Shown here one piece after another: positions 7,998-16,777 of a stretch of 33,699 bases of DNA. The stretch is from NCBI GenBank assembly GCA_947499005.1, contig CANMML010000038.1:1-33699 (forward strand). Reading direction: 5' to 3'. Position 1 is the stretch's first letter. Every line of letters starts with the position of its first letter. The stretch comes from an uncultured Aquimarina sp. Lineage in GTDB: Bacteria > Bacteroidota > Bacteroidia > Flavobacteriales > Flavobacteriaceae. Both the position numbers and the translations under genes were made by a program. The notes under the pieces were generated by a model that worked only from the letters and a program-made list of their open reading frames with translations, did not search any database and was not told the origin of the DNA.

Positions 7998-8813
7998 ATG
8001 AAAACTGGAATAATCATACCTTGCTATAATGAAGAAAACAGATTAGATGTTACGGCATTTACAACATTCATTTCAACTGAAAACAACTACCATTTATGCT
8101 TTGTAAATGATGGTAGTAAAGACCATACAATGGCCGTTTTAAGAAATATTCAAAAAACAAACCCTAACAAAGTAAGTGTTGTTAATCTTATTCAAAATGG
8201 AGGGAAAGCTGCTGCAGTGAGAGCTGGTGCAAAATACCTATATACCCGTAGAGATGTTAACTATATAGGTTTTATGGATGCAGACTTATCTACTGACTTC
8301 AATGATTTTGACAGTCTGGTGAATACATTGCATCATAATGAAGATTTAAGTTTCGTTTTTGGTTCTCGTGCGAAAGACCCTTCTGAAGGAATCAAGAAAG
8401 ATGGTATTCGAGCTATCATTTCTAAATTCATAAATATATTGATTGTCTTTATTCTAGGCATGTCTATTAAAGACACGCAATGTGGAGCTAAAGTATTCGA
8501 TGCTAAATTAGTACCCTTACTTTTTGGAAAAAAATTCTATACGAAATGGTTATTTGATGTAGAAATGTTCATTAGAATGAAAAGACAATTTGGTAAAGCG
8601 CAAACCGCAAGTTTGATTTTCGAACAACCTTTAATGAGATGGGTACATATGGAAGACTCTAAACTAGGTCTAAAAGATGCTTTAGAAATTCCATTTAGAT
8701 TAATTTCAATCTGGGCGAACTATAATCTTTCTTCTTTCGACCTTTTCAATACGAATACAACCGTCTTAGAACCTAAAATGACGATTATCGCTGTTCCTAG
8801 TTTCTTATCTTAA
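7998..8813 (+). CDS. GT2 glycosyltransferase, polyprenyl-phosphate-sugar synthase type
   Basis: A 271-residue GT-A-fold enzyme. IIPCYNEENRL opens the nucleotide-binding fold, FVNDGSKD is the usual second motif, and FMDADLSTD holds the metal-binding D-x-D (Asp94 and Asp96). GSRAKDP, the following DTQCGAKVFD and the W-x-FDVEMFIR stretch are typical of the dolichyl-phosphate glucose and mannose synthase group. A hydrophobic stretch (about 149-160, KFINILIVFILGMS) is a membrane-contact helix rather than a clear transmembrane anchor. Enzymes of this group transfer a sugar from a nucleotide to a polyprenyl phosphate, and GT-C proteins use that product. The divergent GT-C-like gene makes this pairing likely. 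The sugar (glucose or mannose) is not determined by sequence. Confidence 0.85.
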   Translation: MKTGIIIPCYNEENRLDVTAFTTFISTENNYHLCFVNDGSKDHTMAVLRNIQKTNPNKVSVVNLIQNGGKAAAVRAGAKYLYTRRDVNYIGFMDADLSTDFNDFDSLVNTLHHNEDLSFVFGSRAKDPSEGIKKDGIRAIISKFINILIVFILGMSIKDTQCGAKVFDAKLVPLLFGKKFYTKWLFDVEMFIRMKRQFGKAQTASLIFEQPLMRWVHMEDSKLGLKDALEIPFRLISIWANYNLSSFDLFNTNTTVLEPKMTIIAVPSFLS

Positions 8814-8848
8814 TCTGAAATCATTAGCCCATTCTCTATAATTGATAA

Positions 8849-8983
8849 CATCAATCTAATGCTTTTCTTGTACTACTTCCATCTGCTAAAATATTAGATG
8901 GTGTAGATATACTTAAAGTGATTGGAGTACGAACTGTGTTAATTGCATTCGTAGCTGTAATAATGGAAAGACCTCATTTATAA
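8849..8983 (+). pseudogene. Possible remnant of an unknown gene
   Basis: A 44-codon open frame with no start codon that ends at TAA 8981-8983. It reads as a credible hydrophobic protein end, with segments such as ILDGVDILKVIGVR and TVLIAFVAVIMERPHL. I do not recognise the parent. It could equally be a chance frame. Confidence 0.2.
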
Positions 8984-9102
8984 AAAAAGCACTGGGTATA
9001 ACACATGTATCTTTTTAACACCCAACTCCCTAAAACAAGCTAAATGCAACAAATGTTGTAAACTCTGCTTCAATATTTCCCTGTGCTATTTTCATTAAAA
9101 TT

Positions 9103-9110
9103 TACTTTTG
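9103..9110 (+). promoter_or_regulatory. Bacteroidota -7 promoter element (TACTTTTG)
   Basis: TACTTTTG matches TAnnTTTG and lies 22 bases before the GH3 ATG at 9133, so it supports that start over the TTG at 9127. Confidence 0.5.
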
Positions 9111-9132
9111 AATTAATCAAAATAGATTGAAA

Positions 9133-11376
9133 ATGAAGACAAAAAAAAATACCCAAAATATCAGACTGATAATATTCACATTAGTATTCTTTTGCTTCAC
9201 TCAGTCTTTCTGTTATGCCCAACAGAACTTTTGGGAACCCAGTCATATTATTGGAGAGGATGAAGAGAATATAGAATTGAAAATTGATAGCATTGTATCT
9301 CAACTTACACTGAAAGAAAAAGTAGATATGTGCCATGCGCAATCGAAATTTAGTACAAAAGGGGTGCCTAGATTAGGGATTCCAGAAATATGGATGTCAG
9401 ATGGACCTCATGGAGTTAGGGCAGAAATTAAATGGGATGATTGGGGTTATGCTGAATGGACTAATGACTCTGTAACTGCTTTTCCTGCTTTAACGTGTTT
9501 GGCTTCTACCTTTAATCCCGAATTATCAGGAGAGTATGGTTTTAGTGTTGGAGAAGAAGCTCGATATCGAAAAAAAGATATTTTACTTGGCCCTGGAGTA
9601 AATATCTACAGGACTCCTCTAAATGGACGAAACTTCGAATATATGGGGGAAGATCCATTATTAGCTTCAAAAATGGTTGTGCCTTATATTAAAGGGGTTC
9701 AGAAAAATGGTGTAGCTGCTTGCGTAAAGCATTTTGCACTTAATAATCAAGAGCTATGGAGAGACCAAATTAATGTAGAAGTCAGCGATAGAGCGCTACA
9801 TGAAATTTATCTGCCTGCATTTAAAGCTGCTGCTATTGAAGGTAAAGCTTGGTCATTTATGGGATCCTACAATAAATTTAGAGGCCAGTATTGTTGTCAT
9901 AATGATATTTTACTGAATCAAATTTTGAAAGGTGACTGGAAGTTTGATGGTGTTGTTGTTAGTGATTGGAGCGGAGCACATTCTACTAAAGAGTCTGCTT
10001 TATACGGTTTAGATATAGAAATGGGAACAGGTACCGATGGACTTGGTACGACAACCGCTTCTCATTACCAACATTATTTCCTTGCAACACCCTATTACAA
10101 CAAATTATTAAGCAACGAATTACCAGAGGCTTCTGTAAATGATAAAGTAAAAAGAATCCTTCGATTAATGTATCGAACAACATTACAAAAAAATAGGCCT
10201 AGGGGAAAAATGAATAATAAAGAGCATCATGGTATCGCTAAAAAAGTAGCTACAGAAGGTATTGTATTGCTTAAAAACGAGAATGACTTTTTTCCTATTC
10301 AAGATAAATCTGGATTAAAAATAGCTGTGATCGGTGAAAATGCGACACGATCTATGACGCTTGGTGGTGGATCATCACAACTGAAAGCTCAATTTGAGAT
10401 ATCACCTCTAGAAGGACTTAAAAAGAAATACAAAAATGCCAAGATTTATCACTCCATGGGATATGAAACTGGTCCTTCTATATATGATACTGTAATGCCT
10501 GCTTCATTGGACGCTGATTCTCTTAAAGTAGCTGCGGTAAATTTGGCCAAAAAAGTTGATGTAGTATTATTCTTTGGAGGGTTAAATAAAAGTCACCTTC
10601 AAGACTCTGAAGGAACAGATCGAAAACAATTTGGTCTCCCATTTGGACAAGACGAATTACTAGGTGAAATACAAAAAGAAAATAAGAATGTTGGATATAT
10701 ATTAATGACAGGTAATGCCGTAGAAATGCCATGGATCGATAGTATCGATGGACTTATTGAAACTTGGTACTTAGGAAGCATGGCTGGTGAGGCTATTGCT
10801 GATATCATTATTGGAGATACAACCCCTTCTGGGAAGCTTCCTTTCTCTTTCCCTGCTAAACTGGAAGACAACGCTGCCCATTCATTTGGCGAAATTTCAT
10901 ATCCTGGGGATAGTGACTTAAATCAACACTACAAGGAAGACATTTTAGTTGGATACCGATGGCATGACACAAAAAACATAAAACCTCTATTTGCTTTTGG
11001 ACATGGTTTATCATACACCTCTTTTGAAGTAAGCAATATCAAAATAGATAAAACTAAATTCACTACACAAGAGCATATCGAACTACACTTTGATGTAACA
11101 AATACGGGTAATCGAAAAGGGGCAGAAGTTGTACAAGTCTATGTTGGAAAACCAAATTCTAACATAAAAAGAGCCGTAAAAGAATTAAAAGGGTTTCAGA
11201 AAGTACATTTAGAAAATGGCGAAAAGAAAAATATTTCAATGACGATCCCTGTTAGCTCATTGTCTTTTTACGACGAGCAAATATCTGATTGGAACATCGA
11301 AAAAGGGAAATATAACATATATGTTGGTACTGCTTCAGACAACATTTTAAAAGAAATAACGATCACGTTAAAATAA
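9133..11376 (+). CDS. Secreted GH3 beta-glucosidase
   Basis: A 747-residue enzyme. A signal peptide (IIFTLVFFCFTQSFCYA, cut before QQN) sends it to the periplasm or beyond. The N-terminal GH3 barrel carries MSDGPHGVR, GPGVNIYRTPLNGRNFEYMG and KHFALNNQE, and the nucleophile Asp278 in VVVSDWSG. The second GH3 domain holds GGGSSQL and the C-terminal fibronectin-III-like domain (FDVTNTGNRKGAEVVQVYVG, about 645-745) completes the usual three-domain form. There is no T9SS sorting tail. Such enzymes release glucose from the non-reducing end of short beta-glucans, here probably cello-oligosaccharides from the GH9-GH48 enzyme. A TTG at 9127 would add two residues; the ATG at 9133 is preferred. It stands alone on the plus strand, 384 bases from the convergent FG-GAP gene. 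Confidence 0.92.
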   Translation: MKTKKNTQNIRLIIFTLVFFCFTQSFCYAQQNFWEPSHIIGEDEENIELKIDSIVSQLTLKEKVDMCHAQSKFSTKGVPRLGIPEIWMSDGPHGVRAEIKWDDWGYAEWTNDSVTAFPALTCLASTFNPELSGEYGFSVGEEARYRKKDILLGPGVNIYRTPLNGRNFEYMGEDPLLASKMVVPYIKGVQKNGVAACVKHFALNNQELWRDQINVEVSDRALHEIYLPAFKAAAIEGKAWSFMGSYNKFRGQYCCHNDILLNQILKGDWKFDGVVVSDWSGAHSTKESALYGLDIEMGTGTDGLGTTTASHYQHYFLATPYYNKLLSNELPEASVNDKVKRILRLMYRTTLQKNRPRGKMNNKEHHGIAKKVATEGIVLLKNENDFFPIQDKSGLKIAVIGENATRSMTLGGGSSQLKAQFEISPLEGLKKKYKNAKIYHSMGYETGPSIYDTVMPASLDADSLKVAAVNLAKKVDVVLFFGGLNKSHLQDSEGTDRKQFGLPFGQDELLGEIQKENKNVGYILMTGNAVEMPWIDSIDGLIETWYLGSMAGEAIADIIIGDTTPSGKLPFSFPAKLEDNAAHSFGEISYPGDSDLNQHYKEDILVGYRWHDTKNIKPLFAFGHGLSYTSFEVSNIKIDKTKFTTQEHIELHFDVTNTGNRKGAEVVQVYVGKPNSNIKRAVKELKGFQKVHLENGEKKNISMTIPVSSLSFYDEQISDWNIEKGKYNIYVGTASDNILKEITITLK

Positions 11377-11435
11377 TAAATTCAGGCTACCATACCCTAC
11401 CTTAAAATAGATTGTTGTTTCTATTAATTTTGGTT

Positions 11436-11468
11436 ATTTGCCCTTGATACATACTATCAGGGGCAAAT
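11436..11468 (+). terminator. Hairpin after the GH3 gene
   Basis: Arms 11436-11449 (ATTTGCCC then TTGATA) and 11455-11468 pair over 14 bp with one G-T pair and a 5-base loop. The downstream TGTATTT is only moderately T-rich. It is the likely terminator of the GH3 transcript. Confidence 0.55.
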
Positions 11469-11516
11469 TGTATTTAAAAGTAAAACTACTTTTATTAAAA
11501 AAATTCTTTGAAGTTT

Positions 11517-11591
11517 CGTCATGCTGAATTTATTTCAGCATCCCATAATAAGAAAAAGCTTGTGAGATGCTGAAATAAATTCAGCATGACG
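11517..11591. repeat. Perfect 26-bp inverted repeat made of two REP-like elements
   Basis: The arms 11517-11542 and 11566-11591 are exact reverse complements, separated by 23 bases. Each arm contains its own small palindrome, GCTGAA with TTCAGC around a 5-base loop, and each is a copy of the REP-like element (GTCAT at one end; the right copy ends in ATCTCAC read on the minus strand). The pair lies between the convergent GH3 and FG-GAP genes and may act as a bidirectional terminator. The rest of 11377-11760 holds only the GH3 hairpin and plain spacer. Confidence 0.85.
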
Positions 11592-11760
11592 CCCCAAAAA
11601 GATATGATTTCTTCCAGAAACAGTTAAACCCGCATTATGAAGTAGAAAATCTATTCCGTATCGAAATCTCTGCAAAATGAAACGCTTCACTGTATTTTTT
11701 GATCCGACAGCTATCTGATCAACCTATTTATGTGAAATTCTTATCCGTAAATGAATCGTA

Positions 11761-14700
11761 TTATTTCTCAATATGAATGCACTTTACATGTGCATTATTA
11801 CTTGCGACAATCACTTTTTCAACACTCCCTACTTTTATAATGGACATATCTTTTACATCATCTGGAGTATAAAAACCACTTTCTTTAATCGCTACAGGGT
11901 CAAATGCCCCTTTTCCATCCCCTAACATTAAAACACCTGTTCCTGCATCATTTCTTGGGGTTTCTATCTCTGAAGCATACAAATTCCCTGCTCCAAGAAT
12001 ATCCAAATTACCATCCCCGTCAACATCTTTAACAATTAATGTATTGACACTTGATAATTGTATCTCATTAGGTAACTGATGTAACACAAAACTACCGTCC
12101 TTATTTTCCATATACATGCTAGCAAACGTATCGACTTTATAGTGTAGCGAACTTTTTAAATTTTCATCTCCATAAATATCTACTAGAGTAGCACTGGCAA
12201 ACTCGTCATACGTTTTAAACTTATCCTTGATCTGACTTATTTGAGATGAAGAACAAGAACGTCCTCTAACAGGGTATTTCTTTCCATCATTGTAATAACT
12301 GAGCACAATATCATTCTTATTGTTTTGGTCAAAATCATTAAAGTAAATATCAAAACTCTCCTCTTTGGACGATTTATATTTATAATTCAGTCCAAGATTC
12401 CCTACAACAAAATCGACATCTCCATCTCGATCGAAATCTCCCTTTTCAATACTAAACCACCAACCTGTAGTATTTTGTAATCCTACTTCTTCCGAAACTT
12501 CAGAAAAACCGTTCCCCTTATTATTTAAAAAAACTCGAATAGGCATCCACTCCCCTACAATAACAATATCCTCCCAATGATCATTATTAATATCTACAAT
12601 ACTTGCAGCTGTGGCCAAACCTAATTTATTAAACATAGGTATGCGTTGGGAGGTAACATCTTTAAAGCGAATTTGACCACGGGCAGATATATTTTCTAAG
12701 AGATATGTCTTAGCTGGTACCGGGTAATTCCCTGGCACTAATCGACCACATACTAATATATCTTTATCTCCGTCATTATCATAATCCAAAGCATACACTC
12801 TTGACCCACTAGTATGCATTTTTGGTAAAGCGGTAGCACTCTTTATAAAATCACCTTTCCCATTATTCTCATAAAACCGATCTTGAAGTAATTCGGAATC
12901 TGGCTCAAATTCATTCCCTCCACTAACTATATATAGATCCAAGTCGCCATCATTATCAGCATCAAAAAACAAAGACCCCATATCTTCATGATTCCCTTCG
13001 TTTTCGAATCCTTCTTGCTTTCTATCGAAACTGCCTTTCTCATTCTGCAAAAATATTGCTCCCTCTTGACCCGAAGCCCCACCTATATAAAAATCCTCTA
13101 ACTGATCATTATTAATATCACCGACACTAATACAAGGTCCGAAATTTGATGTTTTGTGAGGTAGTAAAATCTCTTTTTTAAAATCATCGTAACTATTTTC
13201 TTGATGCTTAAAAAGAGAATTCAAATGTGTTCCTTGGACAGAAAAAAAAGGTTTTGTTGAATCGTCTACTTTAGGTTCATTATCACTAGCATTTTTATAA
13301 TCAATGGATAAATGACTATTTGACTTTACATCGGTTAATAACTGCGATTTTCCGTCTGGCCATTTAATCATTAAGCTATCTATTTGAGTTTCTTTTTCAA
13401 TACCAAAATGTATCACTGAAGAAACCGATGAAATATAACCACGTTCTAGTGCTAGTTCTTGTAACTGATATTGCCCTCTTGATTTTATAGTACAGGAAAC
13501 CCCAATTCCTCTTACATTTCCCTTGGGTCCTTTAAATGCGAGAGAGATAAAACGATTGCCTTCACTATTATTATTTCTAAAAATGGCAACCTCATCATCT
13601 ATATTATTTAATATAATTTCCAAATCTCCATCATTGTCTAAATCTGCATATGCAATACCATTTGAAAAGCCTGTATAAGACAAGCCCCATTCTGTATTCA
13701 CTTTTTTAAATGTTAAATCTTTATTGTTTTTAAACACAAAATTATCTGTCTTTTCTGATGGTATTTTCAATGTGTTTTCAAGCGTATTAATCTTCTTCTT
13801 TTGAATGAATTTCTTTTTTTTGTCTTTTATTTTATTAAAGAAGTCGGTGTTATTTATTTCTCTTCTTGTTCCATTAGAAACATAGAGGTCTTTCCAACCA
13901 TCATTATCAAAATCTGCAAAAACTCCTCCCCAACTCCAATCAGTAGTCGACACATTAGCAATCCTAGATACATTATTAAATAACGGAGTTTTCAAAGAAT
14001 CTAAGATGCCCGTATTTAATTGAAGACAATTATGCATGTATTGAAAATGCAACCCCGATTTTTCAGTTTCCCAAAACACCTCTGGATTCATACTAGCCAT
14101 ATTCGCTTTGGATCTCTTATTTGTAGACGCATCCATGTCGGCTTGAAAAATATCTAAATGACCGTCATTATTGTAGTCAGCAATATCTAATCCCATACCA
14201 TACAAAGCGGTATGCTTGGTAGATTGTTTAATGGTATTTCTAAAAGTACCATCGCCATTATTAATGTAACAGAAGTCAGCACTTGCAAAATCATTACTAA
14301 CATAAATGTCTTTGTAGCCATCATTATTCAAATCACTAATTGTAGCGCCTAGCGATAAACTATATGAAAGTACACCTGCTTGTTTTGTAACATCAGTAAA
14401 TGTTTGATCTCCATTATTTCTGTACAAATGGTTTGAATTTTCTAACGTTGCATGTTCTATCAATTTTTGATAGATATATGGAGGTGTTTTAAATCGTGTA
14501 ATAGGATAATTTGCTACATACAAATCTAGGTCTCCATCGTTATCATAATCAAAAAAAGTACTTTGCGAACTGTGCCCTTTATCAGCAATTCCATATTTAT
14601 TTGCTGCTTCTACAAACGTAATGTTCCCAGACTCATTTACCCCTTGATTAACCAAAAGTCTATTGGGACAATTCTTGCTTTTACCTGAAACACTTAAATA

Positions 14701-15102
14701 TAAATCTAACCAACCATCATTGTTAATATCAACCGTTGTCGCTCCTAAAAACCATTCATTGGTACTCATCGAGGTATTCGAGATTTCACTTATATCTTCA
14801 AATACTAAACCTCCTTTATTAATATATAATTTATTAGGAACCATATTTCCTGTAAAATATAGATCCTGTAAATCGTCGTTGTTAAAATCTCCGACAGCGA
14901 CACCTCCTCCCATATATATGTAAGGATAAGTGAAATAGTTAAGACTATCCGTTTCCTTTAATGTATTTTGAAACACAACCTTCGAATCTTTTGAAGTAAC
15001 ACGTGTAAATTGACTTTGAGAGTTTTCCTTTTTTGTACAGCAAATGATAGTAAACAAAAAAAGAAAGGAGCAAACTTTAATTATATTTTCAACCACAATC
15101 AA
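11761..15102 (-). CDS. FG-GAP/VCBS repeat protein with ASPIC/UnbV domain (CRTAC1-like), probable surface lipoprotein
   Basis: An 1113-residue protein. The N-terminus is hydrophobic and ends in TIICCTKKENS, a probable but atypical lipobox with Cys22 as lipid site. Fourteen calcium-loop blocks of the D-x-[DN]-x-D-G-x-x-D type are seen, for example DYDNDGDLDLYV, ADFDNDGWKDLYV, FDADNDGDLDLYI and KDVDGDGNLDIL. About eight lie in the first half (65-500) and the rest in 640-1090, suggesting two beta-propellers. Between them, at about 512-600, is an ASPIC/UnbV domain (RGIGVSCTIKSRGQYQLQEL, then IKWPDGKSQ). It follows susD by 91 bases, where Bacteroidota loci usually encode surface glycan-binding proteins. 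No ATG is available: TTG at 15102 or GTG at 15096 must be the start, since an in-frame stop lies just upstream. A glycan-binding role is an inference from position. Confidence 0.8.
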   Translation of the reverse strand: MIVVENIIKVCSFLFLFTIICCTKKENSQSQFTRVTSKDSKVVFQNTLKETDSLNYFTYPYIYMGGGVAVGDFNNDDLQDLYFTGNMVPNKLYINKGGLVFEDISEISNTSMSTNEWFLGATTVDINNDGWLDLYLSVSGKSKNCPNRLLVNQGVNESGNITFVEAANKYGIADKGHSSQSTFFDYDNDGDLDLYVANYPITRFKTPPYIYQKLIEHATLENSNHLYRNNGDQTFTDVTKQAGVLSYSLSLGATISDLNNDGYKDIYVSNDFASADFCYINNGDGTFRNTIKQSTKHTALYGMGLDIADYNNDGHLDIFQADMDASTNKRSKANMASMNPEVFWETEKSGLHFQYMHNCLQLNTGILDSLKTPLFNNVSRIANVSTTDWSWGGVFADFDNDGWKDLYVSNGTRREINNTDFFNKIKDKKKKFIQKKKINTLENTLKIPSEKTDNFVFKNNKDLTFKKVNTEWGLSYTGFSNGIAYADLDNDGDLEIILNNIDDEVAIFRNNNSEGNRFISLAFKGPKGNVRGIGVSCTIKSRGQYQLQELALERGYISSVSSVIHFGIEKETQIDSLMIKWPDGKSQLLTDVKSNSHLSIDYKNASDNEPKVDDSTKPFFSVQGTHLNSLFKHQENSYDDFKKEILLPHKTSNFGPCISVGDINNDQLEDFYIGGASGQEGAIFLQNEKGSFDRKQEGFENEGNHEDMGSLFFDADNDGDLDLYIVSGGNEFEPDSELLQDRFYENNGKGDFIKSATALPKMHTSGSRVYALDYDNDGDKDILVCGRLVPGNYPVPAKTYLLENISARGQIRFKDVTSQRIPMFNKLGLATAASIVDINNDHWEDIVIVGEWMPIRVFLNNKGNGFSEVSEEVGLQNTTGWWFSIEKGDFDRDGDVDFVVGNLGLNYKYKSSKEESFDIYFNDFDQNNKNDIVLSYYNDGKKYPVRGRSCSSSQISQIKDKFKTYDEFASATLVDIYGDENLKSSLHYKVDTFASMYMENKDGSFVLHQLPNEIQLSSVNTLIVKDVDGDGNLDILGAGNLYASEIETPRNDAGTGVLMLGDGKGAFDPVAIKESGFYTPDDVKDMSIIKVGSVEKVIVASNNAHVKCIHIEK

Positions 15103-15129
15103 TAGATTATTAACTATTTAAATATAAAA

Positions 15130-15165
15130 AATTCTTGCACGGATATTATATACCGTACAAGAATT
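15130..15165 (-). terminator. Terminator-like hairpin between susD and the FG-GAP gene
   Basis: On the minus-strand transcript, arms at 15153-15165 and 15130-15142 pair over 13 bp (one G-U) around a 10-base loop, and TTTTT follows at 15129-15125. It lies between the susD stop (15194) and the next start (15102). It probably lowers expression of the downstream gene or protects the susCD message. Confidence 0.65.
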
Positions 15166-15193
15166 CAAAAACAACTATTATCAATTTAATCAA

Positions 15194-16642
15194 CTATTCT
15201 ATATTGGAATTACTTTGCCTTTCGATATTAGGAATTGGCATTTTGTAGTCAAACCCATCGAAACGTTGTAAATCTAAGTAGCGAGACTGCTCTCCTGCCA
15301 ACTCTACCCATCTTTCATGTTTGATCGCGTCTAAAATTGCTACTGTACCTGTGACATTCACCAAAGGCATAGAAACAGAAGGTCTACTACGTACTTGATT
15401 CAAAAAACCTAAGGCTACCGATTCTGATCCTCCAGATCGAATTTCAGCTTCTGCTTGCATCAACAATACATCGGCATAACGCAACACTCTCGCATTTATA
15501 CCACTATTTACTGTTTCTGAAGGTCTATTATCTAAATTTTGATATTTTCTCCATGAAGGATTATCATCTAAATTTATGGAAATGAAATTATCATTTGGAT
15601 CCGTATCGTCAGCGACAGCGATAAATGTTATCATCCCATTATTAAACGTATTGGTCATGGTACCATTATTACTATCATCTATGGAATAAAAGCTATCTGA
15701 AAATCTAGTATCTCCATCTTCAAACTCATCCAACAACTCTTGACTCGGTTTTACATTATACCAACCTGAATATTCTTGTGCTCTAAATGTAGTCTCGGAA
15801 TTTCCTCTACCATCTTGATTCCAAGAATCTCCTTGTCCCGTAGATTCATCATAATTTACTTCGAAGATAGATTCTTCATTATGCTCTCCTTCTACAGTAA
15901 AATTATCTCTATAATTTGGCATTAATGAATACCCTGTCACATTACTTAAGGCATCTTTAGCTTCAGCTGCTTTGTCTCCCATTTGCAAATACACTTTTCC
16001 TAAAAGTGCCCAAGCTGCACCTGAAGTTGCTCGACCAACTTCTTGTGCTCCTTTAGCGGGTAGATCTCTTGATGCTATTTTTAAATCTTCAACAATAAGA
16101 TCAAAAACGGCTTCGCGAGAAACTAACGGTAATCCACCTGCCACAAATTTGGTATCTACAGGTAGCGTTATTTGTTCGTATTTATTAATTAAATTAAAGT
16201 AAAATAAAGCTCTTAAAAAATGTGCTTCACCCAATCGTTGAGCAACTTCTGTTGGCGAAACTCCTGAAATAACATCTCTATTTACAATTACAAAATTAGC
16301 TCGACCAATCCCTTGATAATTATGCTGCCAATATTGATTATTTCCATTGTTCGCTTGATCAACATCTCGATTGATCATTTGGACTTTGTCTGGTTCTAAA
16401 TTTCCTGCAGCGTAATTTTCTCCTGCAATATTATCATTAATGTAAAATTGATAACGCCCATAATTCCCTACATCTTGCAAAAAAGTATAAATAGCGGTCA
16501 CCGAAGAATCTAATTCTTGACTTGATTTAAAAAAGTTCTCTATTACAATAGAATTAGGGTCTAATAATTCATTTTGATCATCATCACAAGCGCACAACAT
16601 TCCAATTACCAGGCACATTATAATTTTCTTTGACTGTTTCAT
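15194..16642 (-). CDS. susD: SusD/RagB-family surface glycan-binding lipoprotein
   Basis: A 482-residue protein. The N-terminus ends in MLCACDDDQNE: the lipobox LCAC gives Cys19 as lipid site, and the acidic residues after it match the surface-export signal of Bacteroidota lipoproteins. The body has the SusD pattern: a tetratricopeptide-like AHFLRALFYFNLINKYE, then ATSGAAWALLGKVYLQMGD, and the late RVLRYADVLLMQAEAEIRSG and ERWVELAGEQSRYLDLQRFD. It lies 135 bases after susC in the same direction. SusD proteins form a lid on the SusC channel and hand over oligosaccharides. The C-terminus (MPIPNIERQSNSNIE) ends a little short of the common PxxEIxxNPxLxQNPGY finish. The ligand, probably a beta-glucan, is inferred from the neighbouring cellulase. 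Confidence 0.93.
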   Translation of the reverse strand: MKQSKKIIMCLVIGMLCACDDDQNELLDPNSIVIENFFKSSQELDSSVTAIYTFLQDVGNYGRYQFYINDNIAGENYAAGNLEPDKVQMINRDVDQANNGNNQYWQHNYQGIGRANFVIVNRDVISGVSPTEVAQRLGEAHFLRALFYFNLINKYEQITLPVDTKFVAGGLPLVSREAVFDLIVEDLKIASRDLPAKGAQEVGRATSGAAWALLGKVYLQMGDKAAEAKDALSNVTGYSLMPNYRDNFTVEGEHNEESIFEVNYDESTGQGDSWNQDGRGNSETTFRAQEYSGWYNVKPSQELLDEFEDGDTRFSDSFYSIDDSNNGTMTNTFNNGMITFIAVADDTDPNDNFISINLDDNPSWRKYQNLDNRPSETVNSGINARVLRYADVLLMQAEAEIRSGGSESVALGFLNQVRSRPSVSMPLVNVTGTVAILDAIKHERWVELAGEQSRYLDLQRFDGFDYKMPIPNIERQSNSNIE

Positions 16643-16777
16643 CGTTTTGTTTTTTTAGTTGTTATTAATAGTTAATCGACCATTTGGCAACAAACCCACA
16701 AGGCATTTAACTGAACTTGTTTTTATCAAATTACGTTCGAGAAAAGCCTCTAGGGTGCTAACCAAACTATGGTGAGA

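Larger units (their letters stand above)
8814..9132. other. Intergenic stretch with a possible gene remnant and the GH3 promoter
   Basis: Between the GT2 and GH3 genes. Positions 8849-8983 read as a protein-like frame without a start codon (listed as a possible remnant). The -7 element of the GH3 gene is at 9103-9110. No strong terminator for the GT2 gene is seen. Confidence 0.4.
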
